This document shows positions 9,138-17,484 of a stretch of 64,000 nucleotides of DNA, one piece after another. Both the position numbers and the translations under genes were made by a program. How positions within the stretch are numbered: position 1 is the first letter of the stretch; every line of letters starts with the position of its first letter. Location: contig NZ_BSOS01000067.1 of assembly GCF_030160635.1 (NCBI RefSeq), positions 62,001 to 126,000 on the forward strand, written 5' to 3'. The stretch comes from Acidocella aquatica (GTDB lineage: Bacteria > Pseudomonadota > Alphaproteobacteria > Acetobacterales > Acetobacteraceae). Under the pieces are notes generated by a model, which searched no databases, was not told where the DNA came from, and saw only the letters and a program-made list of their open reading frames with translations.

Positions 9138-9930
9138 GAACGCGGCCCGCAGGGCGAAGGGGCGGCACGGCTTGTGGCTGTTCAATATGCGCGGTTGTTT
9201 ATGCGCCCTGGGCCTCTTCCTGGCCGCCGCCCCGGCCCATGCGGCGGCGGGGGGGCTGACATTGATGAGCGAGGCGACGGGCACGGGCGGCGGGGCGGCG
9301 TATTCGTTGAACGTGCAGACTTTGCTGGTGATTACCGGGCTGGCGTTTTTGCCCGGGATATTGCTGCTGATGACCGGGTTTACGCGGATTATCATCGTGC
9401 TTTCGGTGATGCGCCAGGCGATGGGGTTGCAGACGACCCCGCCGAACATGGTGTTATCAGCACTGGCGCTGGCGCTGACCGTGTTTGTGATGCGCGGGGT
9501 GATACAGCAGGAGCAAACGCTGGCGATTGATCCGTATCTGGCGGGGCAGATTAGCTTTAACCAGGCGTTGGCGGCGGCGAAGGCGCCGGAGCAGGATTTT
9601 ATGCTCGCGCAGACGCGCAAGGCGCCGTTGCATTTGTTCGTGGATTTAAGCGGGGGGCATTACGCGACACCTAAGGATGTGCCGATGACGGTGTTGGTGC
9701 CGGCGTTCGCGACCTCGGAGCTGGAGACGGCGTTTCAGATCAGCTTTCTGATTTATGTGCCCTTTGTGCTGATCGATCTGGCGGTGGCCTCGGTGTTGAT
9801 GTCGCTGGGCATGATCATGGTCTCGCCGACGTTGATCTCGTTACCGTTGAAGCTGTTGATGTTCGTCTCGATCCACGGCTGGGTGCTGGTGCTGGGCACG
9901 CTGGCGAATAGTTTCGTGCTGCCGCCCTGA
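9130..9930 (+). CDS. fliP: Flagellar type III export gate protein FliP
   Basis: FliP is the core of the export gate channel. The ATG at 9130 gives a cleavable signal peptide ending APAHA. The mature part has LLVITGLAFLPGILLLMTGF, then TRIIIVLSVMRQAMG, the highly conserved FliP block. Later AFATSELETAFQISFLIYVP (about residues 195-214) and DLAVASVLMSLGMIMVSPT are diagnostic. The length of 266 aa is typical. Starts upstream at 9094 would overlap fliO further and hide the signal peptide. It overlaps fliQ by one base (TGATG). Confidence 0.96.
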   Translation: MNKNAARRAKGRHGLWLFNMRGCLCALGLFLAAAPAHAAAGGLTLMSEATGTGGGAAYSLNVQTLLVITGLAFLPGILLLMTGFTRIIIVLSVMRQAMGLQTTPPNMVLSALALALTVFVMRGVIQQEQTLAIDPYLAGQISFNQALAAAKAPEQDFMLAQTRKAPLHLFVDLSGGHYATPKDVPMTVLVPAFATSELETAFQISFLIYVPFVLIDLAVASVLMSLGMIMVSPTLISLPLKLLMFVSIHGWVLVLGTLANSFVLPP

Positions 9931-10205
9931 TGCCGCTTTATCTGCAACTGCTGCATATGGCGCTCACGACAGAGCTGGAAGCGATTACGCCGATTGTTAT
10001 GGTGTTGCTGGTGATTGGGCTGGTGACGGCGATTTTTCAATCAGCGTTCCAGATCGAGGATACGACGTTCAGCCTGCTGCCAAAAATATTCGCGATGATT
10101 GCGATCGGGCTGTTTGGCGGGTTTGGCGCTTTGCGGGTGTTTGAGCATTTTGCCGTTATGCTTATTTCCCATGCGCCGGGGCTGGTGCATCAGACATGGT
10201 CCTGA
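9930..10205 (+). CDS. fliQ: Flagellar type III export gate protein FliQ
   Basis: A small two-helix membrane protein of the export gate. Two hydrophobic segments lie at about residues 18-40 and 52-75. TPIVMVLLVIGLVTAIFQSA followed by FQIEDTTFSLLPKI matches the family pattern of Q-x-x-x-x-x-x-T-x-x-x-x-P-K. The length of 91 aa is normal. It is coupled to fliP by a TGATG overlap, and its end overlaps the fliR start by 10 nt. Confidence 0.94.
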   Translation: MPLYLQLLHMALTTELEAITPIVMVLLVIGLVTAIFQSAFQIEDTTFSLLPKIFAMIAIGLFGGFGALRVFEHFAVMLISHAPGLVHQTWS

Positions 10206-10963
10206 ACCAGGCGCAGGTGATGCTATGGCTGGGCCAATTTTTATGGCCATTTCTGCGCATCACCGGGCTGCTGCTCACCGCGCCGGTTTATGGCTCACCG
10301 CTGATCCCCGGCATGGTGAAGGCCGCGCTGGCGGCGGCGCTGGCGGCGGCCCTCGCACTTTGGCTGCCGGGGTTGCCGCCGTTTCCCGGTGATCCGCTGA
10401 GCGCGATTTATACCGGGATGATGCAGATCGCCTTTGGCGCGATGCTCGGCATGGTGATGCAGATTGTGGTTTCCGCCGTGGCGGGTGCGGGCGAGATTGC
10501 GGGGCTGGCGATGGGGCTGAGTTTCGCCGAGTTGCAGTTCCGCGAGTCCCCGGGGATGACGCCGGTTGTGTATGATATCATGCTCTGGGCGGGGATGCTG
10601 GGGTATATGGCGGCGGGCGGGCCGGTGTGGCTGTTCGCGGCGCTCGCGCATTCGTTTCAGCATGGCGTGGAGGTTGGCGGCATCGGCAACTGGAGCGCGC
10701 TGGCGGCGCTGGGGGGCACGCTTTTTAGCTCCGCCGTGTGCCTGGCCATGCCGGTGCTGGCGGTATCCTTATGCGTGAACCTGACCGTGGGGCTGACCTC
10801 GGTATTCGCGCCGCAGATGAATCTGCTGACCATCGGGTTTCCGCTGCTCATATTGGCGGGACTGTGGGTGCTGGCGGGGTCGGTGTTTTATATCGGCCAC
10901 GGCATGGAACAGCTGATGGGCGTGGGGACCGGCGCGCTGAGCGGCATGCTCGGCCATGGCTGA
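10196..10963 (+). CDS. fliR: Flagellar type III export gate protein FliR
   Basis: FliR is the single-copy gate subunit that closes the FliP ring. It is a 255-aa polytopic protein with about six hydrophobic segments. Family landmarks include FLRITGLLLTAPVYGSPLIP near residue 20, and AGEIAGLAMGLSFAELQFRE (about 97-116). Near the C-terminus, GLTSVFAPQMNLLTIGFPLL is conserved. It lies between fliQ and flhB with short overlaps on both sides, as in many alphaproteobacteria. Confidence 0.94.
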   Translation: MVLNQAQVMLWLGQFLWPFLRITGLLLTAPVYGSPLIPGMVKAALAAALAAALALWLPGLPPFPGDPLSAIYTGMMQIAFGAMLGMVMQIVVSAVAGAGEIAGLAMGLSFAELQFRESPGMTPVVYDIMLWAGMLGYMAAGGPVWLFAALAHSFQHGVEVGGIGNWSALAALGGTLFSSAVCLAMPVLAVSLCVNLTVGLTSVFAPQMNLLTIGFPLLILAGLWVLAGSVFYIGHGMEQLMGVGTGALSGMLGHG

Positions 10964-12065
10964 GGGCGGCGGCGAAAAACAGCACGGCCCCACCGAACGG
11001 CGGCTGCAACAGGCGGCGGAGCGAGGGGATGTCGCGCGCTCGACCGATTTGCCGAAGGCGGCGGTGGTGGTGATTGTGACCACGCTGGCGCTGGGGGCGG
11101 CGGCGGGGATCGGCGGGCGGTTGCAGGATGATGTGGCCGCTTGGCTGGCCGCAGCGGGAACCGCCCAACCCGCTGCGGCGGCCGGGTGGAGCCTGACGAT
11201 GGGGGCGCAGATCGGGCCGCTGCTGGTGCTGATCGCGGGGGTGGCCGTGGTGGCCAGCGTGTTTTCGGGCGGCTGGGTGTTCAGCCTGGGCCTGCTCAAG
11301 CCCGATCTCTCCAAGCTGATGCCGGCGCACGGGCTGGGGCAGTTATTCTCCAAATCCGGCATGAGCGAGACGTTCAAGGCGTTGCTGAAGTTCATCGTCA
11401 TCGGCGGGGTGGGCGCGGAGATGATCGTGGCGCGCGAACCAGCACTGGCGGCGCTGGCGGCAAGCCCCCACCCCAGCGCCGGGCCGGTGGTGGCGCTCTG
11501 CATGCAGGTGATTACGGCGATATGCGCGGTGATCACCGTGTTGGCGGCGGGCGATATGGGGCTGCAATATTGGTTGCACCGGCAGAAGCTGCGCATGTCG
11601 GACAATGATCTGCGCGAGGAGATGAAGGACTCGGCGGGCAACCCGGAGGTGCGCGGGCGGCAGCGGATGCTGGCGCGCAAGCTGGCGCGGGCAAGGCAGA
11701 TGAAACGTATTCCCGAGGCCTCGGTGATCGTGGTGAACCCTACGCATTATGCCGTGGCCATACGCTACCGCCGGGGGGTGGACCGCGCGCCGCTGTTGCT
11801 GGCCAAGGGCGTGGGGCTGTTGGCGGCGGAAATTGTCAGCCGGGGGCGGGGGTTGGGGATTCCGGTGGTGGAGGCGCCGCCGCTGGCACGCGCGGTGTAT
11901 CGCCATGTAGAGCCGGGCGAGCCGGTGCCGGTGGCGCTGTATCGCGCCACCGCAGAGGTGCTGGCCTATGTTTGGAAGATGCAGCGCTGGCGGGCGCAGG
12001 GCGGGCAGCGGCCGGTGCCGCCAAAGGCGCGGGAGGGGGAGATAGAGGTGCCGCGCGGGCGGTAG
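10956..12065 (+). CDS. flhB: Flagellar export switch protein FlhB
   Basis: FlhB controls export specificity through autocleavage in its cytosolic domain. The N-terminus is charged (GEKQHGPTERRLQQAAERGD), then come four membrane segments. The cleavage motif NPTH is intact at residues 261-264 in VIVVNPTHYAVAIRYRR, so substrate switching should work. The C-terminal domain continues GVGLLAAEIVSRGRGLGIPV and ends in a basic tail. The length of 369 aa is standard. It is the last gene of the operon; the next gene converges only 1 nt after its stop, so any terminator must overlap coding sequence. Confidence 0.96.
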   Translation: MAEGGGEKQHGPTERRLQQAAERGDVARSTDLPKAAVVVIVTTLALGAAAGIGGRLQDDVAAWLAAAGTAQPAAAAGWSLTMGAQIGPLLVLIAGVAVVASVFSGGWVFSLGLLKPDLSKLMPAHGLGQLFSKSGMSETFKALLKFIVIGGVGAEMIVAREPALAALAASPHPSAGPVVALCMQVITAICAVITVLAAGDMGLQYWLHRQKLRMSDNDLREEMKDSAGNPEVRGRQRMLARKLARARQMKRIPEASVIVVNPTHYAVAIRYRRGVDRAPLLLAKGVGLLAAEIVSRGRGLGIPVVEAPPLARAVYRHVEPGEPVPVALYRATAEVLAYVWKMQRWRAQGGQRPVPPKAREGEIEVPRGR

Positions 12066-12066
12066 G

Positions 12067-12690
12067 TCAGGATTTCGGCATTACGGCGACAGTAACCTCG
12101 TTGCGGCGCAGCCAGGGGAGTGTCCACGGCGGATCGTAGAACTGGGCCACCGGCTCACCCGCCGCCACCCAGGCGGAACCGGCGAGTTGCCGGGCCAGAA
12201 TGGCGCGCGCGCGGGCCACCGCCGCCGCCTTTGGCCGGCCCGGGAAGCGGTAGACTGCCTCGGTGGTCTCAGCCACCTCATGCAAACTTATTTGCGGGTC
12301 CAGCGGGCGGGGCAATGTCGCCAGCGTGTAGCCGGAGGGCATGTAGAAGCTGATGACCCAGGCGCCATCGGCGGCCTGGGCCTGGGCCACGGGCGCGGTC
12401 ATCGCGATGGCGGCGGATGCCTGAGCCACCGGTGCGGTCATGCTGAGCGATGCGCTGGCAGTGTTGGCGCCGAAAATATACCCCGCGAGGAGGCGGAAGC
12501 CCTTGGAACGGGCGGTGATTTCATCGCCGCGCACGCTCACGCTGGCGGCCAGGCGCGGGGCGTAGCGGCGGAGCTGCACCTCGCCCAGCGCCGCGATGGT
12601 TTGATAGGCCGGTTCTTCCGTGCCCCCGCGCAGGCCGAACACAAGGCCCGCCGCTTGCAAAAACGCCTTGGCGGATTGTAAAAATTTCAA
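12067..12690 (-). CDS. SOUL-family heme-binding protein
   Basis: The SOUL/HBP family binds heme or related tetrapyrroles; its bacterial role is poorly known. The protein starts with a hydrophobic stretch (about residues 8-20) that could be an uncleaved anchor or weak signal. The core has EEPAYQTIAALGEVQLRRYA, a typical SOUL opening, then the duplicated MTAPVAQA motif (about 83-102) and VISFYMPSGYTLATLPRP. YDPPWTLPWLRRNEV near the end matches the family C-terminus. The length of 207 aa fits. It is convergent with flhB and divergent from the flavoprotein gene at 12846. Confidence 0.86.
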   Translation of the reverse strand: MKFLQSAKAFLQAAGLVFGLRGGTEEPAYQTIAALGEVQLRRYAPRLAASVSVRGDEITARSKGFRLLAGYIFGANTASASLSMTAPVAQASAAIAMTAPVAQAQAADGAWVISFYMPSGYTLATLPRPLDPQISLHEVAETTEAVYRFPGRPKAAAVARARAILARQLAGSAWVAAGEPVAQFYDPPWTLPWLRRNEVTVAVMPKS

Positions 12691-12845
12691 TGCTTTCGCT
12701 CCATGAGCCAGGCAGCGGCGGGAGGGTCAGTGATGCCTAGATGCAATATGGCCCCGGGGTATGCATTCTGAAAGCCCGCCTCCAGCCTTGTTTTACAGCC
12801 CGGCAGCGGTTACGGAACGCAAAAACCCGGAGATAACGTTTTACC

Positions 12846-14096
12846 ATGAGTGATAAACACGCAGATGTCGTCATCGTCGGTGCCAGCCATGGCGGCAGCG
12901 AGGTTTCCTCCCGCCTGCGCCAGGGCGGGTTTACCGGCACCATCGCGCTGCTCGGCGCTGAGCCATACCTGCCCTACCAGCGCCCGCCGCTCTCCAAGGC
13001 CTTTCTCGCGGGCGAAATGACCGTGGAGCAACTGCTGATCCGCTCGCCCGAGAGCTACACCAAGGCCGGGATCGAATGGCATCCCTCCACCGTCGTGGAA
13101 TCAATCGATCGCACCACGCATAGCCTGCGTCTGGGTAATGGCGAGGCTTTTGGCTACGGCAAACTGGTGCTCGCCACCGGCGGGCGGCCGCGCCAGCTCA
13201 CCATTCCGGGCTCCGAGCTGCAGGGGCTGCATTACATGCGCTCAATCGCCGATGTGGACGCGTTGCGGCCGGGATTTGTCGCCGGGGCGAAACTCGTGAT
13301 TGTCGGCGGCGGCTATATCGGGCTGGAAGTGGCGGCGGTTGCCGTGAAGCACGGGCTGGATGTGGAAATCGTGGAATTTGCGCCGCGCGTGCTGGCGCGC
13401 GTGGCCGGGCCGGAGCTTTCGGCCTTCTACGAGGCCGCGCACCGCGCCGCCGGGGTAAAGCTGCGCCTCTCCACCGGGGTTGAAGGGTTCGACCCCGCGC
13501 CCGGCAAGCCCGGCCATGTCGGCGCGGTGCGCTGCGCGGATGGCACGGTGCTGCCGGCGGATCTGGTGCTGGTGGCGGTCGGCCTGGTGCCGAATATCGA
13601 ACTCGCGCGGGATGCCGGGCTGGCGATGGGCAACGGCATTGTCGTGGATGAGTTCACCCAGACCTCGGACCCGGATATTCTGGCCATCGGCGACTGCACG
13701 GAGCATCCGCTGCCCTTCCTGGACGGACAGCGCGTGCGCCTTGAATCTGTTCCCAATGCGGTGGAACAGGCGCGCGTCGCGGCCTCGGTGCTCAATGGCC
13801 AGCCGAAAGCCTATGCCGCGGTGCCGTGGTTCTGGTCGGACCAGTATAATCTGAAGCTGCAATCGGTGGGCTTGAGCCATGGGCATGACCGGGTGGTGAT
13901 CCGCCCGGCGCGCACGCCGGAGGGGTTTGTCGCCTTCTATCTGAAGGACGGGCGGATGATCGCGGCGGATTGCGTGAATTCGATCACCGAATTCACCGCG
14001 GCGAAGCGGCTGGTCACGGAAAAAACCATCGTGGACCCGGCGGCGCTGGCTGACCCGGCGGTCGAGATGAAGTCACTCCTGGCGGCGAAAGTTTAG
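12846..14096 (+). CDS. FAD-dependent ferredoxin/rubredoxin reductase family protein
   Basis: Predicted to move electrons from NAD(P)H through FAD to a small iron-sulfur carrier, as in putidaredoxin and rhodocoxin reductases. It has an FAD-binding start (VIVGASHGGSEVSSRLRQGG, about residues 9-28), then PYQRPPLSK. The NAD(P)H Rossmann motif is KLVIVGGGYIGLEVAAVAV (about 150-168). ILAIGDCTEHP marks the second FAD contact. PWFWSDQYNLKLQSVGLS is the signature of this subfamily's C-terminal domain. The length of 416 aa is typical. No ferredoxin or P450 gene is adjacent, so its partner is unknown. The gap 12691-12845 should carry the promoters of this gene and the SOUL gene. Confidence 0.88.
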   Translation: MSDKHADVVIVGASHGGSEVSSRLRQGGFTGTIALLGAEPYLPYQRPPLSKAFLAGEMTVEQLLIRSPESYTKAGIEWHPSTVVESIDRTTHSLRLGNGEAFGYGKLVLATGGRPRQLTIPGSELQGLHYMRSIADVDALRPGFVAGAKLVIVGGGYIGLEVAAVAVKHGLDVEIVEFAPRVLARVAGPELSAFYEAAHRAAGVKLRLSTGVEGFDPAPGKPGHVGAVRCADGTVLPADLVLVAVGLVPNIELARDAGLAMGNGIVVDEFTQTSDPDILAIGDCTEHPLPFLDGQRVRLESVPNAVEQARVAASVLNGQPKAYAAVPWFWSDQYNLKLQSVGLSHGHDRVVIRPARTPEGFVAFYLKDGRMIAADCVNSITEFTAAKRLVTEKTIVDPAALADPAVEMKSLLAAKV

Positions 14097-14204
14097 AGTG
14101 CGATCGTTTGAGGTTCGCTCAACCGAGCGAGCCGAAAGCGTGAATCGCCCTCAAAAAAAATGGCCAGAGCCTGATCGCACTTAAGGCGATCAGGCTCTGG
14201 CCAT
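14093..14204. repeat. Dispersed intergenic repeat, copy A, with bidirectional hairpins
   Basis: This block is nearly the same as the reverse complement of 51434-51540, with roughly a dozen differences over about 107 bp. It begins in the stop codon of the flavoprotein gene. It contains an imperfect hairpin (outer GCGAT/ATCGC and inner TCGCTC/GAGCGA arms), an A8 run (14153-14160), and a perfect 19-bp stem (14160-14178 with 14186-14204). Read on the - strand, the stem abuts the stop of the EcsC gene and is followed by T8. It therefore acts as an intrinsic terminator there. Both copies lie between convergent genes. Confidence 0.85.
14153..14204 (-). terminator. Intrinsic terminator of the EcsC gene
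   Basis: A perfect 19-bp inverted repeat with a 7-nt loop (14160-14204) directly follows the - strand stop codon. On that strand eight consecutive T residues (14160-14153) follow it. This is a classic Rho-independent terminator, carried by repeat copy A. Confidence 0.88.
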
Positions 14205-15106
14205 TAACGCGGTAGGAACACCGCCTCCGGCGCCGGGCTTGCCCGGCGGGTGATCCGGTGGCGCGCCCGCGCTTCGCGCAGCATGGCGGTGAAGGTTTGG
14301 TGCACGGCCGCCGGCTCGCCGGTGCGGCGCTCCAGCGCGCGCAGGCAGAACTGCACCTGCGCCATGTTCTGGTAATAGCGGGTGAAGGCGTAATTGAGGG
14401 CGCTGCCAGTAATCGCGCCGGCGATAGGCACCGCCTGGGCCAGCAGTTTTTCCGACAGCACCACGCCAAAGCGGCCGGCGGCGGATTTTATCAGCAGGTT
14501 GAGGGATAAATGGCTGAGGCCGAGGCGCGCGGCCCAGTAGCCGGTTTCGGACTCGTCATCGCCTGTGCCGGGACCGCCAAAGGCCAGAACCTCCAGGCAG
14601 GCGCGGCGGGTGTCTTCCGTGGCAAGGTCTTCGCCCGCGTCCCGCGCGGCCTGGGCGATGGAGCGCAGGATCGCCGTGGTGGTGAAGGGGATGTCAAACA
14701 ACACGCCGGGCAGGCCGATGAGGCCGGAGGCTGCGCCAGAGGCGGCGGTGGCCAGGCGGTGGGCGCGGTTGCCATGGGGGCGGCGCGGCCGGGCTGTGCT
14801 GCTCAGGCCGAATGTGGCGAGGTTATAGCTGCGCCAGAGTGTTTCCTCGACGCTGTCCTGCGCGCGCTGCGTGATGTCCACCCAGGCTTCGCCGCCAAAA
14901 TGGCCGCCGGCTTGGGCGAGGCGGGCGCGCAGGGCCTCGATACGGCGGCCGAACAGGGAGGTGACCCGCATGAGGAGGCCGCGCGAGTCCGCCATGATGA
15001 TGGCGGCGCGCCAAAGCTCTTCGCGTTCGTGCGGGGTGAGGAAGGCGGCGGTGCCCGCCAGGGAGTCCGGAAGGGGGGGTAGATTTTTCATGTCCGGCTG
15101 GAACAT
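14204..15106 (-). CDS. EcsC-family protein
   Basis: EcsC proteins are named after a Bacillus ABC-transporter operon; their biochemical role is unclear. The core shows LAGTAAFLTPHEREELWRAA, then a long Ala/Gly-rich region with short hydrophobic helices (SGAASGLIGLPGVLFDIPFT), a typical EcsC feature. TTTAILRSIAQAARDAGEDL and a CLEVLAFGGPG segment follow. I chose ATG at 15106, which has GGAG just upstream. The longer start at 15205 would run into rplT. The product is about 300 aa. It lies downstream of rplT in the same direction with a 34-nt gap and may be partly co-transcribed. Confidence 0.78.
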   Translation of the reverse strand: MFQPDMKNLPPLPDSLAGTAAFLTPHEREELWRAAIIMADSRGLLMRVTSLFGRRIEALRARLAQAGGHFGGEAWVDITQRAQDSVEETLWRSYNLATFGLSSTARPRRPHGNRAHRLATAASGAASGLIGLPGVLFDIPFTTTAILRSIAQAARDAGEDLATEDTRRACLEVLAFGGPGTGDDESETGYWAARLGLSHLSLNLLIKSAAGRFGVVLSEKLLAQAVPIAGAITGSALNYAFTRYYQNMAQVQFCLRALERRTGEPAAVHQTFTAMLREARARHRITRRASPAPEAVFLPR

Positions 15107-15140
15107 GTGCTCCAGCCGGGTATGAGGCAAGAGCGGAAGA

Positions 15141-15503
15141 TTATTCCGCGGCGCCGACGGCCTTAACGGCCTGGACGATTTCCGCGAATGCGGCGGCATC
15201 GTCAAACGCGATGGCGGCCAGAACCTTACGGTCCAGCTCCAAACCAGCCTGCTTGAGGCCGAAGATGAACTGGCTGTAGGTCAGGCCATGCTCGCGCACG
15301 GCGGCGTTGATGCGCTGGATCCAGAGCGAGCGGAACTCGCGCTTTTTGACCCGGCGGTCACGATAGGCATAGCGCAGCGCCTTCTCCAGGCGTTCCAGCG
15401 CGATGCGGTAGTTGGTGGACGAGCGGCCGACAAAGCCCTTCGACTGCTCAAGAACTTTTTTGTGACGGGCGTGGGTGGTAACGCCCCGTTTTACACGTGC
15501 CAT
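15141..15503 (-). CDS. rplT: 50S ribosomal protein L20
   Basis: L20 binds 23S rRNA and is needed early in large-subunit assembly. The N-terminus [20 protein letters not shown] followed by [20 protein letters not shown] is unmistakable. [20 protein letters not shown] and [20 protein letters not shown] complete the rRNA-binding region. The length of 120 aa is normal. It follows rpmI by 15 nt on the same strand. The usual infC gene is not upstream; a divergent recX occupies that place. Confidence 0.98.
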   Translation of the reverse strand: MARVKRGVTTHARHKKVLEQSKGFVGRSSTNYRIALERLEKALRYAYRDRRVKKREFRSLWIQRINAAVREHGLTYSQFIFGLKQAGLELDRKVLAAIAFDDAAAFAEIVQAVKAVGAAE

Positions 15504-15518
15504 GTTTCTGCCTCTCCC

Positions 15519-15722
15519 TTATGCGATGCCGTACGGCGCCCACTGCTTAACGGTGATGCCGTCAGCGTGGGTGAGGGTCTGGCTGCCACGGTTGGAACGT
15601 TTGGATTTCTGGCTGCGGGCCATCAGGTTGTGGCGCTTCTTGCCCGGACCGGCGAGAACCTTGCCGGTGGCGGTGATCTTGAAGCGCTTTTTGACCGATG
15701 ACTTGGTCTTTAACTTCGGCAT
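15519..15722 (-). CDS. rpmI: 50S ribosomal protein L35
   Basis: A small, basic large-subunit protein. [20 protein letters not shown] and [20 protein letters not shown] are the family hallmarks. The length of 67 aa is standard. It forms the rpmI-rplT pair. The absence of infC immediately upstream means the pair must have its own promoter in the 144-nt interval before recX. No obvious L20-binding pseudoknot could be confirmed by eye. Confidence 0.98.
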   Translation of the reverse strand: MPKLKTKSSVKKRFKITATGKVLAGPGKKRHNLMARSQKSKRSNRGSQTLTHADGITVKQWAPYGIA

Positions 15723-15866
15723 TTTGGTCTCCTATCGCATATCCCTGGGTGAACAGGGCTCCCGAACATCGGGGCGGCGGCCGGGCATGCCTATGGCCCA
15801 AGCGCGCGCGCATCACGTTTTACGGTGAAGCGCGGCCTATAGAGGGTGCGAAGGAGCGTGACAAGG

Positions 15867-16469
15867 GTGGAAAAGGCAGCGCCGCCCCGCTTGTCACGCC
15901 GCGATATTGGCGCAAAACTCAGGGATATGGCGAGCAAACCCCCGGATGCGGCAAAATTATACGAGGCGGCGCTGAATCATCTGGCGCGCTTTGCCGCGAC
16001 CGAGGCCGGGCTGGCGCAGGTGCTGGCCCGTAAGCTGGAGCGCTGGGGCAGGCTGTATGCGGGGGAAGACGCCGATGCCGATGAGGTGGCGGCCGAGGTG
16101 CGGCGGGCGAGGGCGGCGATTCCAGGGGTGATTGCCCGGCTGCGGGAGGCGGGCTTGCTCAATGATGCCGCCTTCGCCGCCTCGCGCGCCAAGCGGCTGA
16201 CCCGGCAGGGCAAATCCCGCCGCGCGGCGCTGGCGCATCTGGCGGCAAAAGGGGTGGCCAGGCCCGTGCTGGCCGAAGACCCGCGGCGCGAGCTGGCGGC
16301 CGCCTGCGCTTATTTGCGGCGGCGGCGGGCGGGGCCCTTTGGCGAGGCGCCGGAGGCAAAAATCATGGCCGCGATGGCGCGTGGCGGCTTCGCCCAGGAA
16401 ATCGTGCGCCACGCCCTGCGGCTGGACCGCGAGGAAGCCGAAGGACTAATAAAAGAGCTGCACGAATAG
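15867..16469 (+). CDS. recX: RecX-family regulatory protein
   Basis: RecX inhibits RecA filament growth and activity. The protein is almost all helical, with LAQVLARKLERWGR, then VIARLREAGLLNDAAFAASR and AKRLTRQGKSRRAALAHLAA. These match the three-helix repeats of RecX. The C-terminus has KIMAAMARGGFAQEIVRHAL. GTG at 15867 lies 10 nt after AAGGAG. GTG at 15846 or 15858 and ATG at 15927 are alternatives. recA is not adjacent here, which is common in alphaproteobacteria. The product is about 200 aa. Confidence 0.82.
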   Translation: MEKAAPPRLSRRDIGAKLRDMASKPPDAAKLYEAALNHLARFAATEAGLAQVLARKLERWGRLYAGEDADADEVAAEVRRARAAIPGVIARLREAGLLNDAAFAASRAKRLTRQGKSRRAALAHLAAKGVARPVLAEDPRRELAAACAYLRRRRAGPFGEAPEAKIMAAMARGGFAQEIVRHALRLDREEAEGLIKELHE

Positions 16470-16523
16470 AGTGCGATGACTTCAGATTGGCCCGTTTGCA
16501 GCCAATCTGAAGTCATCCGGCTC
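16466..16523 (+). terminator. Hairpin after recX
   Basis: A perfect 16-bp inverted repeat (16475-16490 with 16502-16517) and an 11-nt loop lie right after the recX stop, flanked by AGAG and CTCT that extend it imperfectly. No T-run follows, so termination may be partial. The start (TAGAGTGCGAT) matches the opening of repeat copy A at 14094. Confidence 0.6.
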
Positions 16524-16558
16524 TCTAACCAGCACTTGCACGCCAGCCCGGGCGTCTG

Positions 16559-16589
16559 AAAAAAAATGGCCCGGATTGCTCCGGGCCAT
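16559..16589 (-). terminator. Intrinsic terminator closing the phage late operon
   Basis: On the - strand, ten perfectly paired bases (16566-16575 with 16580-16589, loop of 4) are followed by eight T residues. It lies 8 nt after the stop of the last phage-region gene. It is a strong candidate for the end of the long late transcript. Confidence 0.9.
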
Positions 16590-16596
16590 CGCCTGG

Positions 16597-16914
16597 CTAT
16601 AGCGAGAAAATCGACTTGAGATCAGCCAGCACGGTTTGCAGCAGGCTGAGACCAGCCTGGGCTTTTGCCGCATCAGCCGCGGGCAGCGCGGCGACCACGG
16701 GGGCAGCGGCGGTGGCCAGTGAAGCCGCGGCCGAGGTGGCGGCCTGGAGGGCGGTGGCATGAGCCGCTTCGCTTGCCACCACCGAATTCACAACCGCCTC
16801 GCCGGCCTGCAAGCCGGCATCGGCAATCACACCGATCGGGCCGCCCAGGGCAGCGCCGATATGGGCGGCAATGTTCAGGTCACCTTCAATTTTCGCCAGC
16901 ATTGTTTCGTTCAT
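16597..16914 (-). CDS. Hypothetical Ala-rich protein, last gene of the phage operon
   Basis: No family was recognised. The product is about 105 aa, rich in Ala, with a hydrophobic, Gly-rich stretch early (HIGAALGGPIGVIADAGLQA). The rest is predicted to be amphipathic helix, ending LSLLQTVLADLKSIFSL. The start at 16914 is preceded by GTGGAG with a 6-nt spacer. A GTG at 16926 is also open. Its place after the endolysin and before the terminator suggests an accessory lysis or superinfection role, but this is inference. It could also be a bacterial gene captured by the element. Confidence 0.55.
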   Translation of the reverse strand: MNETMLAKIEGDLNIAAHIGAALGGPIGVIADAGLQAGEAVVNSVVASEAAHATALQAATSAAASLATAAAPVVAALPAADAAKAQAGLSLLQTVLADLKSIFSL

Positions 16915-16971
16915 CATCATCTCCACAAAAAACGGCGATCCGCGCCGTGCGGGTTGAGCAAGCGTTGTTGT

Positions 16972-17484
16972 TCAAACTGAGATTTCCCCCGCCAGCGCGA
17001 TCACGCGCCGCGACCAGCCCAGCCCGAAACTCGTCCAGCCGGGCAAGCGGGCATAAAAATCGATCCGGCGGGTCAGCGCCTCACGCGCCAGCGCCAGTGC
17101 ATTGCCGGTTTTTATGGCCGCCAGTGTTCCCGCCCCGAATACGCCATCGGCCGGTACACCGGCGGCCAGTTGCAGCCAGAGGACCGAGCGGCGAAGCCCG
17201 GCGTTCACCGCGGCGTCAAAGGCGACAAGCGCCACCGGCAGCGGCAGTGCGTCCCCCTGCAACGGCGCCCAATAATCCCGGCGATAAATCTCGGCCGCCA
17301 TCGCCTCGGTCAGATTGGCGATGTCGAGCTGGGGATAGGCCGCGGCGCTGATGCCAAAATTCGTCCCGCGCAGCGCACCCACACCGGCATGGCCGCCGGT
17401 CCAGTTGCCAGGGTCCGCCGGATTATCGGTGAAACCACCCTCGGCCCCCAGGGTGAAGGCGAGGCAGCGCGCAAAATTATCCAC
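16972..17484 (-). CDS. Phage endolysin, glycoside hydrolase 108 family
   Basis: Cuts peptidoglycan at the end of the lytic cycle. The N-terminus has GAEGGFTDNPADPGNWTGG (about residues 13-31), the GH108 motif with Glu15 as the likely catalytic acid. It then has NFGIS, DYWAPLQGDALPLPVALVAF and DAAVNAGLRRSVLWLQLAAG, the typical second half with the peptidoglycan-binding region. The length of 170 aa matches the family. The start is GTG, and the gene overlaps the upstream holin-like gene by 8 nt. No signal peptide is seen, consistent with holin-dependent release. Confidence 0.9.
   Translation of the reverse strand: MDNFARCLAFTLGAEGGFTDNPADPGNWTGGHAGVGALRGTNFGISAAAYPQLDIANLTEAMAAEIYRRDYWAPLQGDALPLPVALVAFDAAVNAGLRRSVLWLQLAAGVPADGVFGAGTLAAIKTGNALALAREALTRRIDFYARLPGWTSFGLGWSRRVIALAGEISV

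Noticed and set aside
12067-12690. Repeated MTAPVAQA in the SOUL protein as a recent duplication
   Set aside because: A double MTAPV motif is a normal feature of the SOUL family.
16470-16596. Possible left attachment site or tRNA target
   Set aside because: No tRNA and no direct repeat shared with the right edge near 42677-42712 could be found; the sequence is explained by two hairpins.
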